DNA from: Pontibacter cellulosilyticus | GTDB lineage: Bacteria; Bacteroidota; Bacteroidia; Cytophagales; Hymenobacteraceae | Direction of reading: 5' to 3' | NCBI RefSeq assembly: GCF_014306105.1 | Contig: NZ_JACRVF010000007.1 | Location: 99,440-163,439 of the forward strand | Length of the DNA stretch: 64,000 nt | In this document: positions 52,072 to 61,348 of the stretch, piece by piece | How the letters are laid out: each line of letters opens with the position of its first letter | Position numbering within the stretch: position 1 is the stretch's first letter | Notes under the pieces: generated by a model | Database searches by the model: none | What the model was told of the DNA's origin: nothing | The model's input: the letters and a program-made list of their open reading frames with translations, nothing else | Made by a program: the position numbers and the translations under genes

Positions 52072-53583
52072 TTAAAAATTGTAGCCAAACGTCAGCATCA
52101 CTGTCGAGAGTTTTTCATCGATATCGACTACAGGCTCATCTCCATTGTCGAGTGTAAACGGAGAGTAACGGCTATTGCCTGTACTTCTAACATACGCCAG
52201 ATCGAAGTAATAATTCTTCAGGCGCACACCCGCACCCGCTGTGTAAGAATTTATACTTCCGTCGAAGGAGGCATTTTTATATGGATCACCAGAATGAGCA
52301 TAACCGGCTCTCACCCTAAATAAATCAAAACGTCCTTCTGCACCTATTCTGTAGTTTACAGCAGATTGGTAGGTATTGGAAATACGGTTGTTTATCTCGT
52401 TGAAATAATCGTTGACTGTTGTAAAATCGCCATCGTCTTCCGAGAACTTGATGTTGCTGTAGTTTACGAATTCCACATCGGCCGTAACAAAGCCATACTT
52501 ACCAATAAACCCTGCCGCGCCAAGTGTGGCTCTAAAAGGTGTTACCAGGCTATAGGTAAACTCGCCAGGCAATTCAATTGCACTTTCAGTCGGGCCATCA
52601 TCAAACGAGGCGTATAAAGACCGTTGATAAGTATCGTTTAAAGTATAAGCTGTTGGTGTTTGCAAGGTTAAGCCTAAACGCAAAGCGTCAATTGGCCTGG
52701 CAATAACACCCACTTTCAAGTTTATACCTGCTCCCTCTGTTGTAAACTCATCACGCAGCTCCAGGTCTGTAAAGGCCGTGTTTGTGCTGCTCTCCGACTC
52801 ACGGTAAATACTTTCCTGTGTAAAGTTAGATGTTACAATTCCTAACGACGCCCCTAAGTATAACTTGTCTTTGTAGCTTGTGCCAACACCAATGTCAAAC
52901 TGATTTTGAGAGCCTCTGCGACGGATATCTTCCCGCTGCAGTATTTCTCCTTCTCTAAATAGTGGCACCACAAACTCATTGCCCTCATCGTCTACTTCTA
53001 CATCAATAAGGTAAGCTCCAAAAGCTAGCCCTTCCAGCGTAGTAAAACCATTATTAAACTCTGAGTTCAGGTCGTTTAGGGTAACACCTTTTTTATTGGC
53101 CTGCTCTGCAAAATATTCTACAATCGTTAGTTGATCTGAGGCTGCAGTGTTACTATAAGACCGGCGCTGGTTAAAATTATTTAGTCTGGTAAAACTGACA
53201 CCGAAGTTAACTCCGGTCCAGTCACTACCTTCGTATTCGTCTCGTTTGCTAATAACCAAACCAGCATGTGGTATACTTACAGCGTTCTGATCGATAGATT
53301 GCGAGAAGCCACCAACTTTTGTTTGGGTGCTGTTAAACTGTAAGCCGGGGCTAATGCTAACTTCCGACCTGCGAAACATACCCAATCCAGCTGGGTTAGA
53401 CGAGATGGTAGAGATATCTGCACCAAGTGCAGATTGTGCTCCTCCTATACCTTGAATGCGTGCAGAACCAGTTACTCCGAGTCGGGTGTAGCGCAAAGCG
53501 TCTACCTCGTTCTGGGCAAAGGCGCTGCCTGACCAGCCCAGCGTTAACGCCAGGCTGGCTAGAATTAGCTTATGTATGTTCAT
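52072..53583 (-). CDS. Outer-membrane transport protein, FadL/OmpP1-like
   Basis: 503 residues with a signal peptide (cleavage after AFAQ, ~24). The N-terminus LGVTGSARIQGIGGAQSALGAD and SSNPAGLGMF resemble FadL/TodX-family barrels, and the last residues (VMLTFGYNF) end with the Phe of outer-membrane beta-barrels. Such proteins move hydrophobic compounds into the cell, but Bacteroidota members are little studied. It follows the Tyr/Pro-rich lipoprotein gene by 14 bp, so the two form an operon. Confidence 0.85.
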   Translation of the reverse strand: MNIHKLILASLALTLGWSGSAFAQNEVDALRYTRLGVTGSARIQGIGGAQSALGADISTISSNPAGLGMFRRSEVSISPGLQFNSTQTKVGGFSQSIDQNAVSIPHAGLVISKRDEYEGSDWTGVNFGVSFTRLNNFNQRRSYSNTAASDQLTIVEYFAEQANKKGVTLNDLNSEFNNGFTTLEGLAFGAYLIDVEVDDEGNEFVVPLFREGEILQREDIRRRGSQNQFDIGVGTSYKDKLYLGASLGIVTSNFTQESIYRESESSTNTAFTDLELRDEFTTEGAGINLKVGVIARPIDALRLGLTLQTPTAYTLNDTYQRSLYASFDDGPTESAIELPGEFTYSLVTPFRATLGAAGFIGKYGFVTADVEFVNYSNIKFSEDDGDFTTVNDYFNEINNRISNTYQSAVNYRIGAEGRFDLFRVRAGYAHSGDPYKNASFDGSINSYTAGAGVRLKNYYFDLAYVRSTGNSRYSPFTLDNGDEPVVDIDEKLSTVMLTFGYNF

Positions 53584-53597
53584 GGGGTGTATCTAGG

Positions 53598-54788
53598 TTA
53601 TTGTCCTCTTTTTGGGCGGCCGCTGCCACTGTTGTTACTTCCGGATGATGAGTTACTGCTGCTGCTTTCGCGCCTTACCTCGCTTGAGCGGGAAGGCTGT
53701 GAACTTTCGCGGCGCGGCTCATAACTTGGCCTGCTCTCTGTGCTACGCTGGCGCTGTTGCGGCATATTGTACTCGCGGGTCCTAGGTCTGCTTTCCGTAG
53801 ACCTAGGTGTAGGTGTATACTCACGGCTGCGTCGCTCTGAAGGCTGTATCACACGGCGTTCATTCTGCTGCCGCTGCTCATTAATATTGCCTCGCTCTCT
53901 TGTGCCGCGGCTTCTACCTTGGCTTGGGTCATAGTACTCAGTACGACTCGGACGCGATGGTATAGACGGTTTCGCTTCAGAACCTGTTTGTGGCGCTGCC
54001 ACCGCATCGCTAGAGCGTGACGGACGTGCATTTTCTGTGCCTATAACATCTCCTTGATAAGCCTCACCTCTTACTGGTCTGCCGCCATTGCCTCTGTTGC
54101 CGTCTGTAACCACACCTCCACGTGCATCGCGGGGGCCATATTGTGTCTTAATGCGGTTTACAATGATAGGGCTATCATAAACCCATCTGTTGCCATACCA
54201 GTTGTTACCGTAAAAACCGCTATAATAACCATGGTGGTAGTATGGGTTGTGCGGATACCAGCGGCTGTAGTATGGATGATGTCTGCCCCAATTTCCCCAG
54301 CCGTAGTTATAGCTGATAATTACAGACACGCCACTGTTCCAGAATGGTCTGCGGTAAAATGGGTCGTAAAAGAATGGGTCATGGTAAAACGGATCATAGA
54401 ATGGATCATAGAACGGAGAGTTATAACGACTGTAGGCATAATGGCGAGGCGTATAGGCGCTTCCCCAATACGGATCTACATACGAGTAATTTGGCCTGTA
54501 CCAATTATTGCGCGGGTTATACTCTCTGCCATCGTAGTATTCGTAATCTTCGGCATAGTAGTTATCAGTAACTGCATTGCTGCTTTCACTATATCTTTGC
54601 TGCTCTCTGTTATCCGTTTCAGTTAGCCCATCGTACGATCTTGCCTCCGGCTCTGCATAAGTGGTTTTGTCCGAAGAACTATAGTACATATCATCATACT
54701 CTGTAGACTGCATTGCCGAAGGACCGCTGCAACCCAGTGCAAAAAGCGCTAGTGCGGGAGCTAAGGCGTATATCGTAAACTTTTTCAT
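53598..54788 (-). CDS. Tyr/Pro/Arg/Ser-rich lipoprotein of unknown function
   Basis: Starting at 54788 gives MKKFTIYALAPALALFALGC, a lipoprotein signal with Cys20; 54794 (two codons earlier) is also possible. About 396 residues, low complexity throughout: a Tyr/Asn-rich centre with FYDPFYDPF repeats (about residues 125-150) and many aromatic/Gly pairs, then an Arg/Ser/Gln-rich tail (PQQRQRSTESRPSYE). No enzyme motif. Similar lipoproteins are seen near outer-membrane proteins in this order. With the FadL-like gene 14 bp after it, it may be a surface-exposed partner, which is inference. Confidence 0.75.
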   Translation of the reverse strand: MKKFTIYALAPALALFALGCSGPSAMQSTEYDDMYYSSSDKTTYAEPEARSYDGLTETDNREQQRYSESSNAVTDNYYAEDYEYYDGREYNPRNNWYRPNYSYVDPYWGSAYTPRHYAYSRYNSPFYDPFYDPFYHDPFFYDPFYRRPFWNSGVSVIISYNYGWGNWGRHHPYYSRWYPHNPYYHHGYYSGFYGNNWYGNRWVYDSPIIVNRIKTQYGPRDARGGVVTDGNRGNGGRPVRGEAYQGDVIGTENARPSRSSDAVAAPQTGSEAKPSIPSRPSRTEYYDPSQGRSRGTRERGNINEQRQQNERRVIQPSERRSREYTPTPRSTESRPRTREYNMPQQRQRSTESRPSYEPRRESSQPSRSSEVRRESSSSNSSSGSNNSGSGRPKRGQ

Positions 54789-54817
54789 GGCCATCTCTGT
54801 AGTAAATTCCTCTATAT

Positions 54818-54825
54818 CAAAGATA
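54818..54825 (-). promoter_or_regulatory. Putative -7 box of the lipoprotein-FadL operon
   Basis: Read on the minus strand it is TATCTTTG, an exact TAnnTTTG match, 30 bp upstream of the ATG at 54788. A CAAA (54840-54843) could be a close-spaced -33 element. Confidence 0.5.
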
Positions 54826-54974
54826 AACACACATGGGCGCAAATCCTTATCAATAGTCTAATATATTAAACGTATTTTTGAGCCAGAATGATATTTGACT
54901 CTCAGGTACAATTAAAGCAATTATTATTCCAAAAACATTAATCATTAGCGATATAGTATAAATTTTAACAAAAG

Positions 54975-56453
54975 ATGAGCAAAGGGCTACCAAAAAGAAG
55001 CGAAGATTACTCCTTATGGTATAACGAGCTGGTAAAAAAAGCAGGCTTAGCAGAGAATTCTGCGGTACGTGGTTGTATGGTTATCAAACCTTACGGTTTT
55101 GCCATTTGGGAGAAAATGCAGCGTGTGCTAGACGATATGTTTAAAGCCACAGGCCATTCCAACGCATACTTCCCGCTGTTTGTGCCCAAGAGCTTGTTTG
55201 AGGCTGAAGAGCAGAATGCCGAGGGTTTTGCCAAAGAATGCGCTGTAGTAACGCATTACCGCTTGCAAGCCGATCCTGATAAGCCAGGAAAACTGCGCGT
55301 AGACCCTAATGCCAAACTGGAAGAAGAACTAATTGTACGTCCTACTTCGGAGGCTGTAATCTGGAACACTTACAAAAACTGGATACAGAGCTACCGCGAC
55401 CTGCCTCTACTGATTAACCAGTGGGCAAACGTAGTGCGCTGGGAGATGCGTACGCGCCTGTTCCTGCGCACAGCAGAGTTCCTGTGGCAAGAGGGCCACA
55501 CAGCACACGCTACGGCAGAGGAGGCCATTGAAGAAACCGTGAAGATGATGAACGTGTATGCTGACTTTGCAGAGCAGTATATTGGCTTGCCTGTAATTCG
55601 CGGGGTAAAAACCCCTAGCGAACGTTTTGCCGGCGCTCTGGATACCTATTGCATTGAAGGATTGATGCAGGACGGCAAGGCGTTGCAGGCAGGTACGTCA
55701 CACTTCCTTGGCCAGAACTTTGCTAAAGCCTTTGACGTGAAATTTGCGACTAAAGAAGGTGGGCTAGAGCACGTATGGGGAACATCATGGGGTGTGAGCA
55801 CGCGCTTGATGGGTGCACTGGTAATGGCTCATTCTGATGACGAAGGCCTGGTATTACCTCCTAACCTAGCTCCTATCCAGGTAGTGATTGTGCCTATTTA
55901 CAAAGGTGAGGAGCAGTTGGCGCAGATCAGTGAGAAAGTAAACCAACTGAAGCGTGAGCTGGAGGCTAAAGGTGTTAGCGTGAAGTTTGATGATCGTGAT
56001 ACTGAACGACCTGGCTTTAAGTTTGCCGAATGGGAGTTAAAAGGTGTACCAGTACGCGTTGCCATCGGAGCTCGCGATCTTGAGAACGGGACTGCCGAGA
56101 TTGCACGCCGCGACACAAAAGAAAAGAGCACACAGCAATTTGCAGGCCTTGCAGATCACATTCCTGCTTTACTTGACGAGATCCAGAAAAATATCTTCGA
56201 AAAAGCACTTTCCTTCCGTGAGTCTCATACTACTAAAGTAGACACGTACGAAGAGTTCAAGGAAGTGCTGGAAACAAAAGGTGGTTTTGTACTTGCCCAC
56301 TGGGATGGCACACCTGAGACAGAAGAACGTATTAAAGAAGAGACAAAGGCCACTATTCGTTGTATTGCCATTGATACACCAGAAGAGGACGGCGTAGATA
56401 TGCTTACCGGCAAACCAAGCAAACAGCGTGTATACTTTGCCAAAGCGTATTAA
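54975..56453 (+). CDS. proS: Prolyl-tRNA synthetase (short, no editing insert)
   Basis: 492 residues, the eukaryote/archaea-type ProRS without the ~180-residue bacterial editing domain. Motif 2 region [39 protein letters not shown], and motif 3-like [17 protein letters not shown] are seen, then an anticodon-binding domain and a C-terminal zinc-type extension ending VYFAKAY. It is common in Bacteroidota. It is divergent from the lipoprotein operon, with a 186-bp AT-rich spacer. Confidence 0.95.
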   Translation: MSKGLPKRSEDYSLWYNELVKKAGLAENSAVRGCMVIKPYGFAIWEKMQRVLDDMFKATGHSNAYFPLFVPKSLFEAEEQNAEGFAKECAVVTHYRLQADPDKPGKLRVDPNAKLEEELIVRPTSEAVIWNTYKNWIQSYRDLPLLINQWANVVRWEMRTRLFLRTAEFLWQEGHTAHATAEEAIEETVKMMNVYADFAEQYIGLPVIRGVKTPSERFAGALDTYCIEGLMQDGKALQAGTSHFLGQNFAKAFDVKFATKEGGLEHVWGTSWGVSTRLMGALVMAHSDDEGLVLPPNLAPIQVVIVPIYKGEEQLAQISEKVNQLKRELEAKGVSVKFDDRDTERPGFKFAEWELKGVPVRVAIGARDLENGTAEIARRDTKEKSTQQFAGLADHIPALLDEIQKNIFEKALSFRESHTTKVDTYEEFKEVLETKGGFVLAHWDGTPETEERIKEETKATIRCIAIDTPEEDGVDMLTGKPSKQRVYFAKAY

Positions 56454-56493
56454 GTATTGATTATTTGTTGCTGATCTTTTTTCAGCAGTTTTC

Positions 56494-56530
56494 AAACGCC
56501 ACCTCTCTGCTTGGGAGGTGGCGTTTGTAT
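56494..56530 (+). terminator. Terminator after proS
   Basis: AAACGCCACCTC (56494-56505) pairs perfectly with GAGGTGGCGTTT (56515-56526), then TGTATTTTC. Confidence 0.85.
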
Positions 56531-56618
56531 TTTCATCCCTTGCGTGTGCATTTTACAGCACCCAACAACGAACAATCAGCAATTAATCACTATATTTACT
56601 TACACAAGCACCCAACTT

Positions 56619-57098
56619 ATGCTATTAGACTGGATTACTGTCATTCTGCTCATCGGTATCGGGCTTTTGCTTTTGGTAGTGGAATTGATCTTTGTACCGG
56701 GCACCACCATTGTTGGCATACTAGGCTTTGTGCTTACCTGTATTGGCATCTGGATAGGTTATGCTGCACTGGGCACCAACACAGGACATGCCATACTTGC
56801 CGTTACGGTACTTATAGGGGCATTGGCTTTTGTCTATAGTTTCAGGTCTGATAGCTGGACACGCTTTGCCTTAAAAAACCAGAACCGGAGCCGTGTTAAC
56901 GACGAGCACCCACATGCTTTAACTGTGGGAGACGTCGGCAAAACAGTATCTGCCTTGCGCCCGCAAGGAACAGCCGTTTTTGGAGAACGCCACCACGAAG
57001 TACAAACCAAAGGTGAGTTTCTGCCGCCCAATACCTCAGTTCGCATTATTAAGCTTAATCAAAATAAAATAACAGTAGAAGAAAGTAAGCTAACCTAA
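56619..57098 (+). CDS. NfeD-like membrane protein
   Basis: The start at 56619 gives [19 protein letters not shown], a membrane helix; an upstream in-frame extension to 56511 runs through the terminator and is rejected. 159 residues: three membrane helices (~5-75, with [18 protein letters not shown]) and a soluble OB-fold C-terminal domain (~90-150, [19 protein letters not shown]). NfeD proteins work with flotillins and membrane proteases. The flotillin gene begins 5 bp downstream, so they are one operon. Confidence 0.9.
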   Translation: MLLDWITVILLIGIGLLLLVVELIFVPGTTIVGILGFVLTCIGIWIGYAALGTNTGHAILAVTVLIGALAFVYSFRSDSWTRFALKNQNRSRVNDEHPHALTVGDVGKTVSALRPQGTAVFGERHHEVQTKGEFLPPNTSVRIIKLNQNKITVEESKLT

Positions 57099-57103
57099 CC
57101 CAG

Positions 57104-58096
57104 ATGGAAAACTTGTCCTTATTACTTTTGATTGCAGGAGGTATAGTCCTGCTCATGATCTTTTTATACTTTGTTCCGATCAGCCTTTGGATCACTGCTC
57201 TTTTCTCGGGGGTTAGAGTAGGCTTACTGGAACTTGTATTTATGCGTATCCGTAAGGTGCCGCCAAGTCTCATTGTAAATTCCATGATCAACTCTACAAA
57301 GGCTGGCATCGATCTTACAACCACTGAACTGGAAACACATTACCTGGCAGGCGGCAACGTGCCAACCGTTATCAAAGCCCTTATCTCTGCCGACAAGGCT
57401 AATATCCCGCTATCGTTTAAGCAGGCAACAGCCATCGACCTGGCTGGTCGTAACGTTTTTGAAGCCGTAACCACATCTGTAAACCCTAAAGTGATCAACA
57501 CACCAAACGTAGCCGCTGTGGCCCAGGATGGTATTCAGTTGATCGCGAAAGCACGTGTAACCGTACGCGCCAACATTAATCAGTTAGTGGGTGGTGCCGG
57601 CGAAGAGACCATACTTGCCCGTGTTGGCGAAGGCATTGTAACCTCAATCGGTTCTTCCACCTCTCATAAAAGCGTTCTGGAAAACCCGGATATCATCTCT
57701 AAGCTGGTACTACAAAAAGGACTTGATGCGGGTACTGCCTATGAGATATTGTCTATTGATATTGCTGATATTGATGTTGGCGAAAACATTGGTGCCAAGC
57801 TGCAGATAGATCAGGCGGGAGCTGACCTAAAAGTGGCTGAGGCCAAAGCAGAAGAGCGCCGCGCCATGGCCGTAGCCGTGGAGCAGGAAATGAAAGCTAA
57901 AGCGCAGGAGGCGCGTGCTAACGTGATTCAGGCCGAAGTGGAAATTCCGCAAGCTATTGCAGCAGCTTTCCGCAGCGGCAACCTGGGCATAATGGACTAC
58001 TATAAAATGCAGAACATACAGTCTGATACAGATATGCGTAACTCTATCGCCAGCCCTGGACAGCAGGGAGGTGGCCCTGGAAAGTCTAAAGAATAA
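57104..58096 (+). CDS. floA: Flotillin-like protein FloA
   Basis: 330 residues. A short N-terminal membrane hairpin (~7-45, [25 protein letters not shown]) is followed by an SPFH-type domain (~60-230, including [22 protein letters not shown]) and a coiled-coil Ala/Glu-rich region (~235-300, [19 protein letters not shown]). FloA marks functional membrane microdomains in bacteria. It is paired with NfeD, as in many genomes. Confidence 0.95.
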   Translation: MENLSLLLLIAGGIVLLMIFLYFVPISLWITALFSGVRVGLLELVFMRIRKVPPSLIVNSMINSTKAGIDLTTTELETHYLAGGNVPTVIKALISADKANIPLSFKQATAIDLAGRNVFEAVTTSVNPKVINTPNVAAVAQDGIQLIAKARVTVRANINQLVGGAGEETILARVGEGIVTSIGSSTSHKSVLENPDIISKLVLQKGLDAGTAYEILSIDIADIDVGENIGAKLQIDQAGADLKVAEAKAEERRAMAVAVEQEMKAKAQEARANVIQAEVEIPQAIAAAFRSGNLGIMDYYKMQNIQSDTDMRNSIASPGQQGGGPGKSKE

Positions 58097-58123
58097 TCAT
58101 ACTTAGTTTTTAAATTAAGCAAT

Positions 58124-58166
58124 AAAAAACCGCCTGCCCCAGTTGATTGGAGCAGGCGGTTTTTTA
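58124..58166. terminator. Bidirectional terminator after floA
   Basis: AAAAAACCGCCTGC (58124-58137) pairs perfectly with 58152-58165; T-run after it and A-run before it. It also serves the convergent gene at 58189. Confidence 0.9.
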
Positions 58167-58188
58167 TTTATACTTTATTTACTTTCTG

Positions 58189-59025
58189 CTATTGAGCTTT
58201 AAGTGTAAATGTGCGAGTTACACTGTTGTACGGGCCAGGTATAAGGCTACCGTTATTGTCTATTAGCTCAAGCTTAATGGTGTTTTCACCCATCGGAAGC
58301 CCCTCCATGATGTGCGGCATCCACTTATCAAGTATAAACTCGGTACCATTTATAGTAGCACGCACTTTATTTCCTGTAGGCGACAATTCAGTGTTTACTA
58401 AGTAGAAATCCAGCATCACCTGCTCTGTGTCTTTGCCAACGTACTCACCTTTAGGACGGCTGTAGAACATGTGCGGCGCATTCATGTCAAACTCCATACG
58501 TTCTGTTGGCTTGCCGGCAGTTACCATACGTAGGTCATAAGCGCCTTTGTGCTTTAAGCTCTCGTGGTAAGACCTTGACAGGAACGACAGGATCACGTGA
58601 TCGCCTTCTGCTAAATCTTTTGTAAACTCTGTTTGATAATGTGCTGTGTAAGGCTCATTATCTACAATATTATGTATATGCTGCCCCTCCTGCGAGTTTG
58701 CCATGTGCTCAGCATTAGAGTGCGGTGTCATGCGCGTAAGCTGGAAGTTAGACAGATCATAATCAAACTGAACCGGCCCAGCCTCTACTACTCCGCCTGC
58801 CGGTGGCACGTTTAAGCGTAGCTGTGACTCAGGGTATTGCTGCGAATCGTTAAATGCAAATACCCGCAAACCATTTTTGCTCATAACAGCACCTGTTGGG
58901 GTAGGCCCCCCTATAGCTGTTGCAGCAGGGCTTTGAGATTCATTTTCCTGCGTCTGTCGGGCGGTATCACAGGCAGAAAAGCCAAGCATGAGTGCAGAGG
59001 CTAGTAACAAATAGGTTCTTTTCAT
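58189..59025 (-). CDS. Lipoprotein of unknown function
   Basis: 278 residues with lipobox LMLGFSAC (Cys19) and a polar linker rich in Glu/Ser/Pro/Thr. The folded part is beta-rich: FDYDLSNFQLTRMTPHSNAEHMANSQEGQHIHNIVDNEPY carries several His residues, and the final ~90 residues (NKVRATINGTEFILDKWMPHIMEGLPMGENTIKLEL pattern) look like an Ig-type domain. His-rich segments might bind metal, which is speculative. Similar genes are sometimes annotated phosphopeptide-binding, which I cannot confirm. Confidence 0.7.
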   Translation of the reverse strand: MKRTYLLLASALMLGFSACDTARQTQENESQSPAATAIGGPTPTGAVMSKNGLRVFAFNDSQQYPESQLRLNVPPAGGVVEAGPVQFDYDLSNFQLTRMTPHSNAEHMANSQEGQHIHNIVDNEPYTAHYQTEFTKDLAEGDHVILSFLSRSYHESLKHKGAYDLRMVTAGKPTERMEFDMNAPHMFYSRPKGEYVGKDTEQVMLDFYLVNTELSPTGNKVRATINGTEFILDKWMPHIMEGLPMGENTIKLELIDNNGSLIPGPYNSVTRTFTLKAQ

Positions 59026-59128
59026 GAAATTAAGGATTGGTTAGCGTTACAGCTAATTTAGCGATTTTATTTTTTTCGTATATTGCGAACTACGAGAAGA
59101 ACACAAAAAAGTATACAGAAATAACTAT

Positions 59129-60112
59129 ATGAGCGAAATATTGTTCGATGAGGTTCCTTCCCTGGATTTGGCAGATTTCACATCAGGTGATGCGGAAAGA
59201 AGGGCTCGATTTGTAAAAAAACTGGGCGATGCGTACCAGAACATTGGTTTTATTGCTTTGCGCAACCACGGTCTTAGCGATGATTTAACCGAAAAACTGT
59301 ATGCTGCTACACAAAAATTTTTCGCCTTACCAGATGAGGTGAAACAAAAATATGAACACCCAGAACTTGCTGGCCAGCGTGGCTATGTAGGTAAGGGAAA
59401 AGAGAAAGCAAAAGGCTTTAACACTGGTGACCTAAAGGAGTTTTACCATGTAGGCCAGGAGCTAAGTGATATTCCGGACAGCGATCCTATCAAAGAGGAG
59501 TACCCTGAGAACATCTTCCCGACAGAAGTACCCGAGTTTAAAGAAGTAACGCTAGAAGCCTACAGAAGATTAGAGGCTGCAGGTAAAGAAGTACTGCGCG
59601 CTATTGCTATTCATCTTGGCCTGGACGAAAACTATTTCGACGATAAGGTAAAGTTTGGCAATAGCATTCTACGCCCTATCCACTACTTCCCTATCGAGAA
59701 CCCGGACAGCGTACCGGCTGACGCTGTACGTGCTGCAGAGCACGGCGATATTAACCTGATCACGTTGCTGATGGGTGCCAGTGCAGATGGCTTGCAGGTG
59801 CTTCGCCGCGATGGCCAGTGGATTCCGATTACGGCCCTGCCAGAGCAGGTAGTGGTTAACGTAGGCGATATGCTTGCCCGCTTAACAAACAACAAGCTGA
59901 AGTCTACTATCCATCGTGTGGTTAACCCGCCGCGCGAGTTGATGCATACTTCCCGCTTCTCTATTCCGTTCTTTATGCATCCACGTTCTGAAATGGACCT
60001 GACTTGCCTGGAGAGCTGCATAGACGAGAAAAACCCGAAAGCCTACCCGGACGCAACAGCAGGAGAATACCTGAACGAGCGCCTTGTAGAGCTTGGTCTT
60101 AAAAAAGCATAA
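59129..60112 (+). CDS. Isopenicillin N synthase-family 2-oxoglutarate/Fe(II) oxygenase
   Basis: 327 residues. An N-terminal DIOX_N domain (VPSLDLADFTSG, GFIALRNHGLS) precedes the oxygenase core with iron ligands His205 and Asp207 (EHGDINLIT), His262 (STIHRVVNP) and the co-substrate pair Arg276/Ser278 (RFS). The family includes plant hormone and bacterial antibiotic enzymes, but the bacterial substrates are mostly unknown. No biosynthetic gene cluster surrounds it. Confidence 0.9.
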   Translation: MSEILFDEVPSLDLADFTSGDAERRARFVKKLGDAYQNIGFIALRNHGLSDDLTEKLYAATQKFFALPDEVKQKYEHPELAGQRGYVGKGKEKAKGFNTGDLKEFYHVGQELSDIPDSDPIKEEYPENIFPTEVPEFKEVTLEAYRRLEAAGKEVLRAIAIHLGLDENYFDDKVKFGNSILRPIHYFPIENPDSVPADAVRAAEHGDINLITLLMGASADGLQVLRRDGQWIPITALPEQVVVNVGDMLARLTNNKLKSTIHRVVNPPRELMHTSRFSIPFFMHPRSEMDLTCLESCIDEKNPKAYPDATAGEYLNERLVELGLKKA

Positions 60113-60130
60113 GTTTATAAGCAATAAATT

Positions 60131-60166
60131 AAAGAGAGATGGCGAAAGCTGTCTCTCTTTTTTTAT
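60131..60166 (+). terminator. Terminator before chrA
   Basis: AAAGAGAGA (60131-60139) pairs with TCTCTCTTT (60152-60160), followed by a run of T. It ends only 10 bp before the chrA start. Confidence 0.8.
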
Positions 60167-60175
60167 TTTTATGCG

Positions 60176-61348
60176 ATGAGTTTGCGCTACTACATCTTCC
60201 TGAAGGACGTACTGCTACTGGCCCTTACTGCTTTTGGGGGCCCGCAAGCGCACATTGCTATGATGTTTAAGCTGCTCGTAGACAGGAGGCACTACCTTAC
60301 AGAGCAGGAACTGATCGAGTTGAATGCCCTTTGCTCTATTTTACCCGGCCCCACTTCCACCCAAACAATAACAGCAATCGGCTTCAAAATAGGCGGACCA
60401 AACCTTGCCTACCTTACCCTATTGGTCTGGATAACGCCTGCCGCTATCATCATGGGTATTGCGGCCATTGCCATTTCATACTTACAAGACCAAGGCATTT
60501 CGCTTAAGTTCCTGAATTTTATACAGCCCATGGCCGTGGGCTTTGTAGCTTACGCGGCATACATGATCAGTTCAAAGGTGGTGAACACTAAAACAGGCAT
60601 TGTGCTGATGATGATCTCGGCCGTACTAGCCTACTTTTTTAGTTCGCCGTGGGTATTGCCACTTTTACTAATTGCGGGTGGCGCCGTTACTGCCCTGCGG
60701 TTTAGGCAACACCCCGAGGAGAAGGACAAGAAAATAAAGATTGAATGGGCAAACTTTATACTTTACGTAGGGGTGTTGATTACGGCAGCCGTGCTCGGTG
60801 CTTTTACCTCTTCGTTACCGGTACGTTTGTTTGAGAACTTTTACCGTAACGGCAGCCTTGTTTTCGGTGGCGGCCAGGTGCTTATCCCGCTGCTGTATAC
60901 CGAGTTCGTTGACTTTAAGCACTACCTTACCGGCGAGGAATTCCTCTCTGGTTACGCCATTGTGCAGGCCTTGCCTGGACCTACCTTCTCTTTTGCCTCT
61001 TTTGTCGGGAATTTAGCCATGCGCAGGTTTGGAATTCCAGGGCAGTTGCTTGGATCTTTTGTGGCTACGGTAGGGATCTTCCTGCCCGGCACTTTCCTTA
61101 TCTTTTTTGTTATCCGCTTCTGGGATGAGCTTAAAAAGTATAGGGTGGTACGAGCTTCTCTGGAGGGCGTTAGCGCAGTAAGCTCTGGCATGGTGGTAGC
61201 CGCAGCCATACTTCTATACCATCCTGTCGAAAATACTATTCTCAACTTCAGTATTGTGGTGGTAACTTTTGCGCTGCTGATGTTCACGAAAATTCCACCG
61301 CCTATACTTATACTTACAGGCTTACTTCTCGGGATTGTTATTTACTAA
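60176..61348 (+). CDS. chrA: Chromate transporter, ChrA family
   Basis: 390 residues, the long form with two homologous halves (~1-185 and ~195-390) of about five helices each. Family motifs: LTAFGGPQAHIAMM (17-30) and CSILPGPTSTQT near 53 in the first half, FGGGQVLIPLLYTEFV and QALPGPTFSFASFVGN in the second. It exports chromate using the proton motive force. ATG 60176 is chosen since ATG 60171 meets a stop. Its 3' end overlaps the convergent gene by 11 bp. Confidence 0.92.
   Translation: MSLRYYIFLKDVLLLALTAFGGPQAHIAMMFKLLVDRRHYLTEQELIELNALCSILPGPTSTQTITAIGFKIGGPNLAYLTLLVWITPAAIIMGIAAIAISYLQDQGISLKFLNFIQPMAVGFVAYAAYMISSKVVNTKTGIVLMMISAVLAYFFSSPWVLPLLLIAGGAVTALRFRQHPEEKDKKIKIEWANFILYVGVLITAAVLGAFTSSLPVRLFENFYRNGSLVFGGGQVLIPLLYTEFVDFKHYLTGEEFLSGYAIVQALPGPTFSFASFVGNLAMRRFGIPGQLLGSFVATVGIFLPGTFLIFFVIRFWDELKKYRVVRASLEGVSAVSSGMVVAAAILLYHPVENTILNFSIVVVTFALLMFTKIPPPILILTGLLLGIVIY

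Noticed and set aside
54054..54626. Hydrophobic 190-codon frame opposite the Tyr-rich lipoprotein gene
   Set aside because: It arises from the Tyr/Asn codons read in reverse (Ile/Val); the lipoprotein frame has a signal and operon context.
56511..56618. Longer NfeD start at 56511
   Set aside because: It reads through the proS terminator and places unrelated polar sequence before the first membrane helix.
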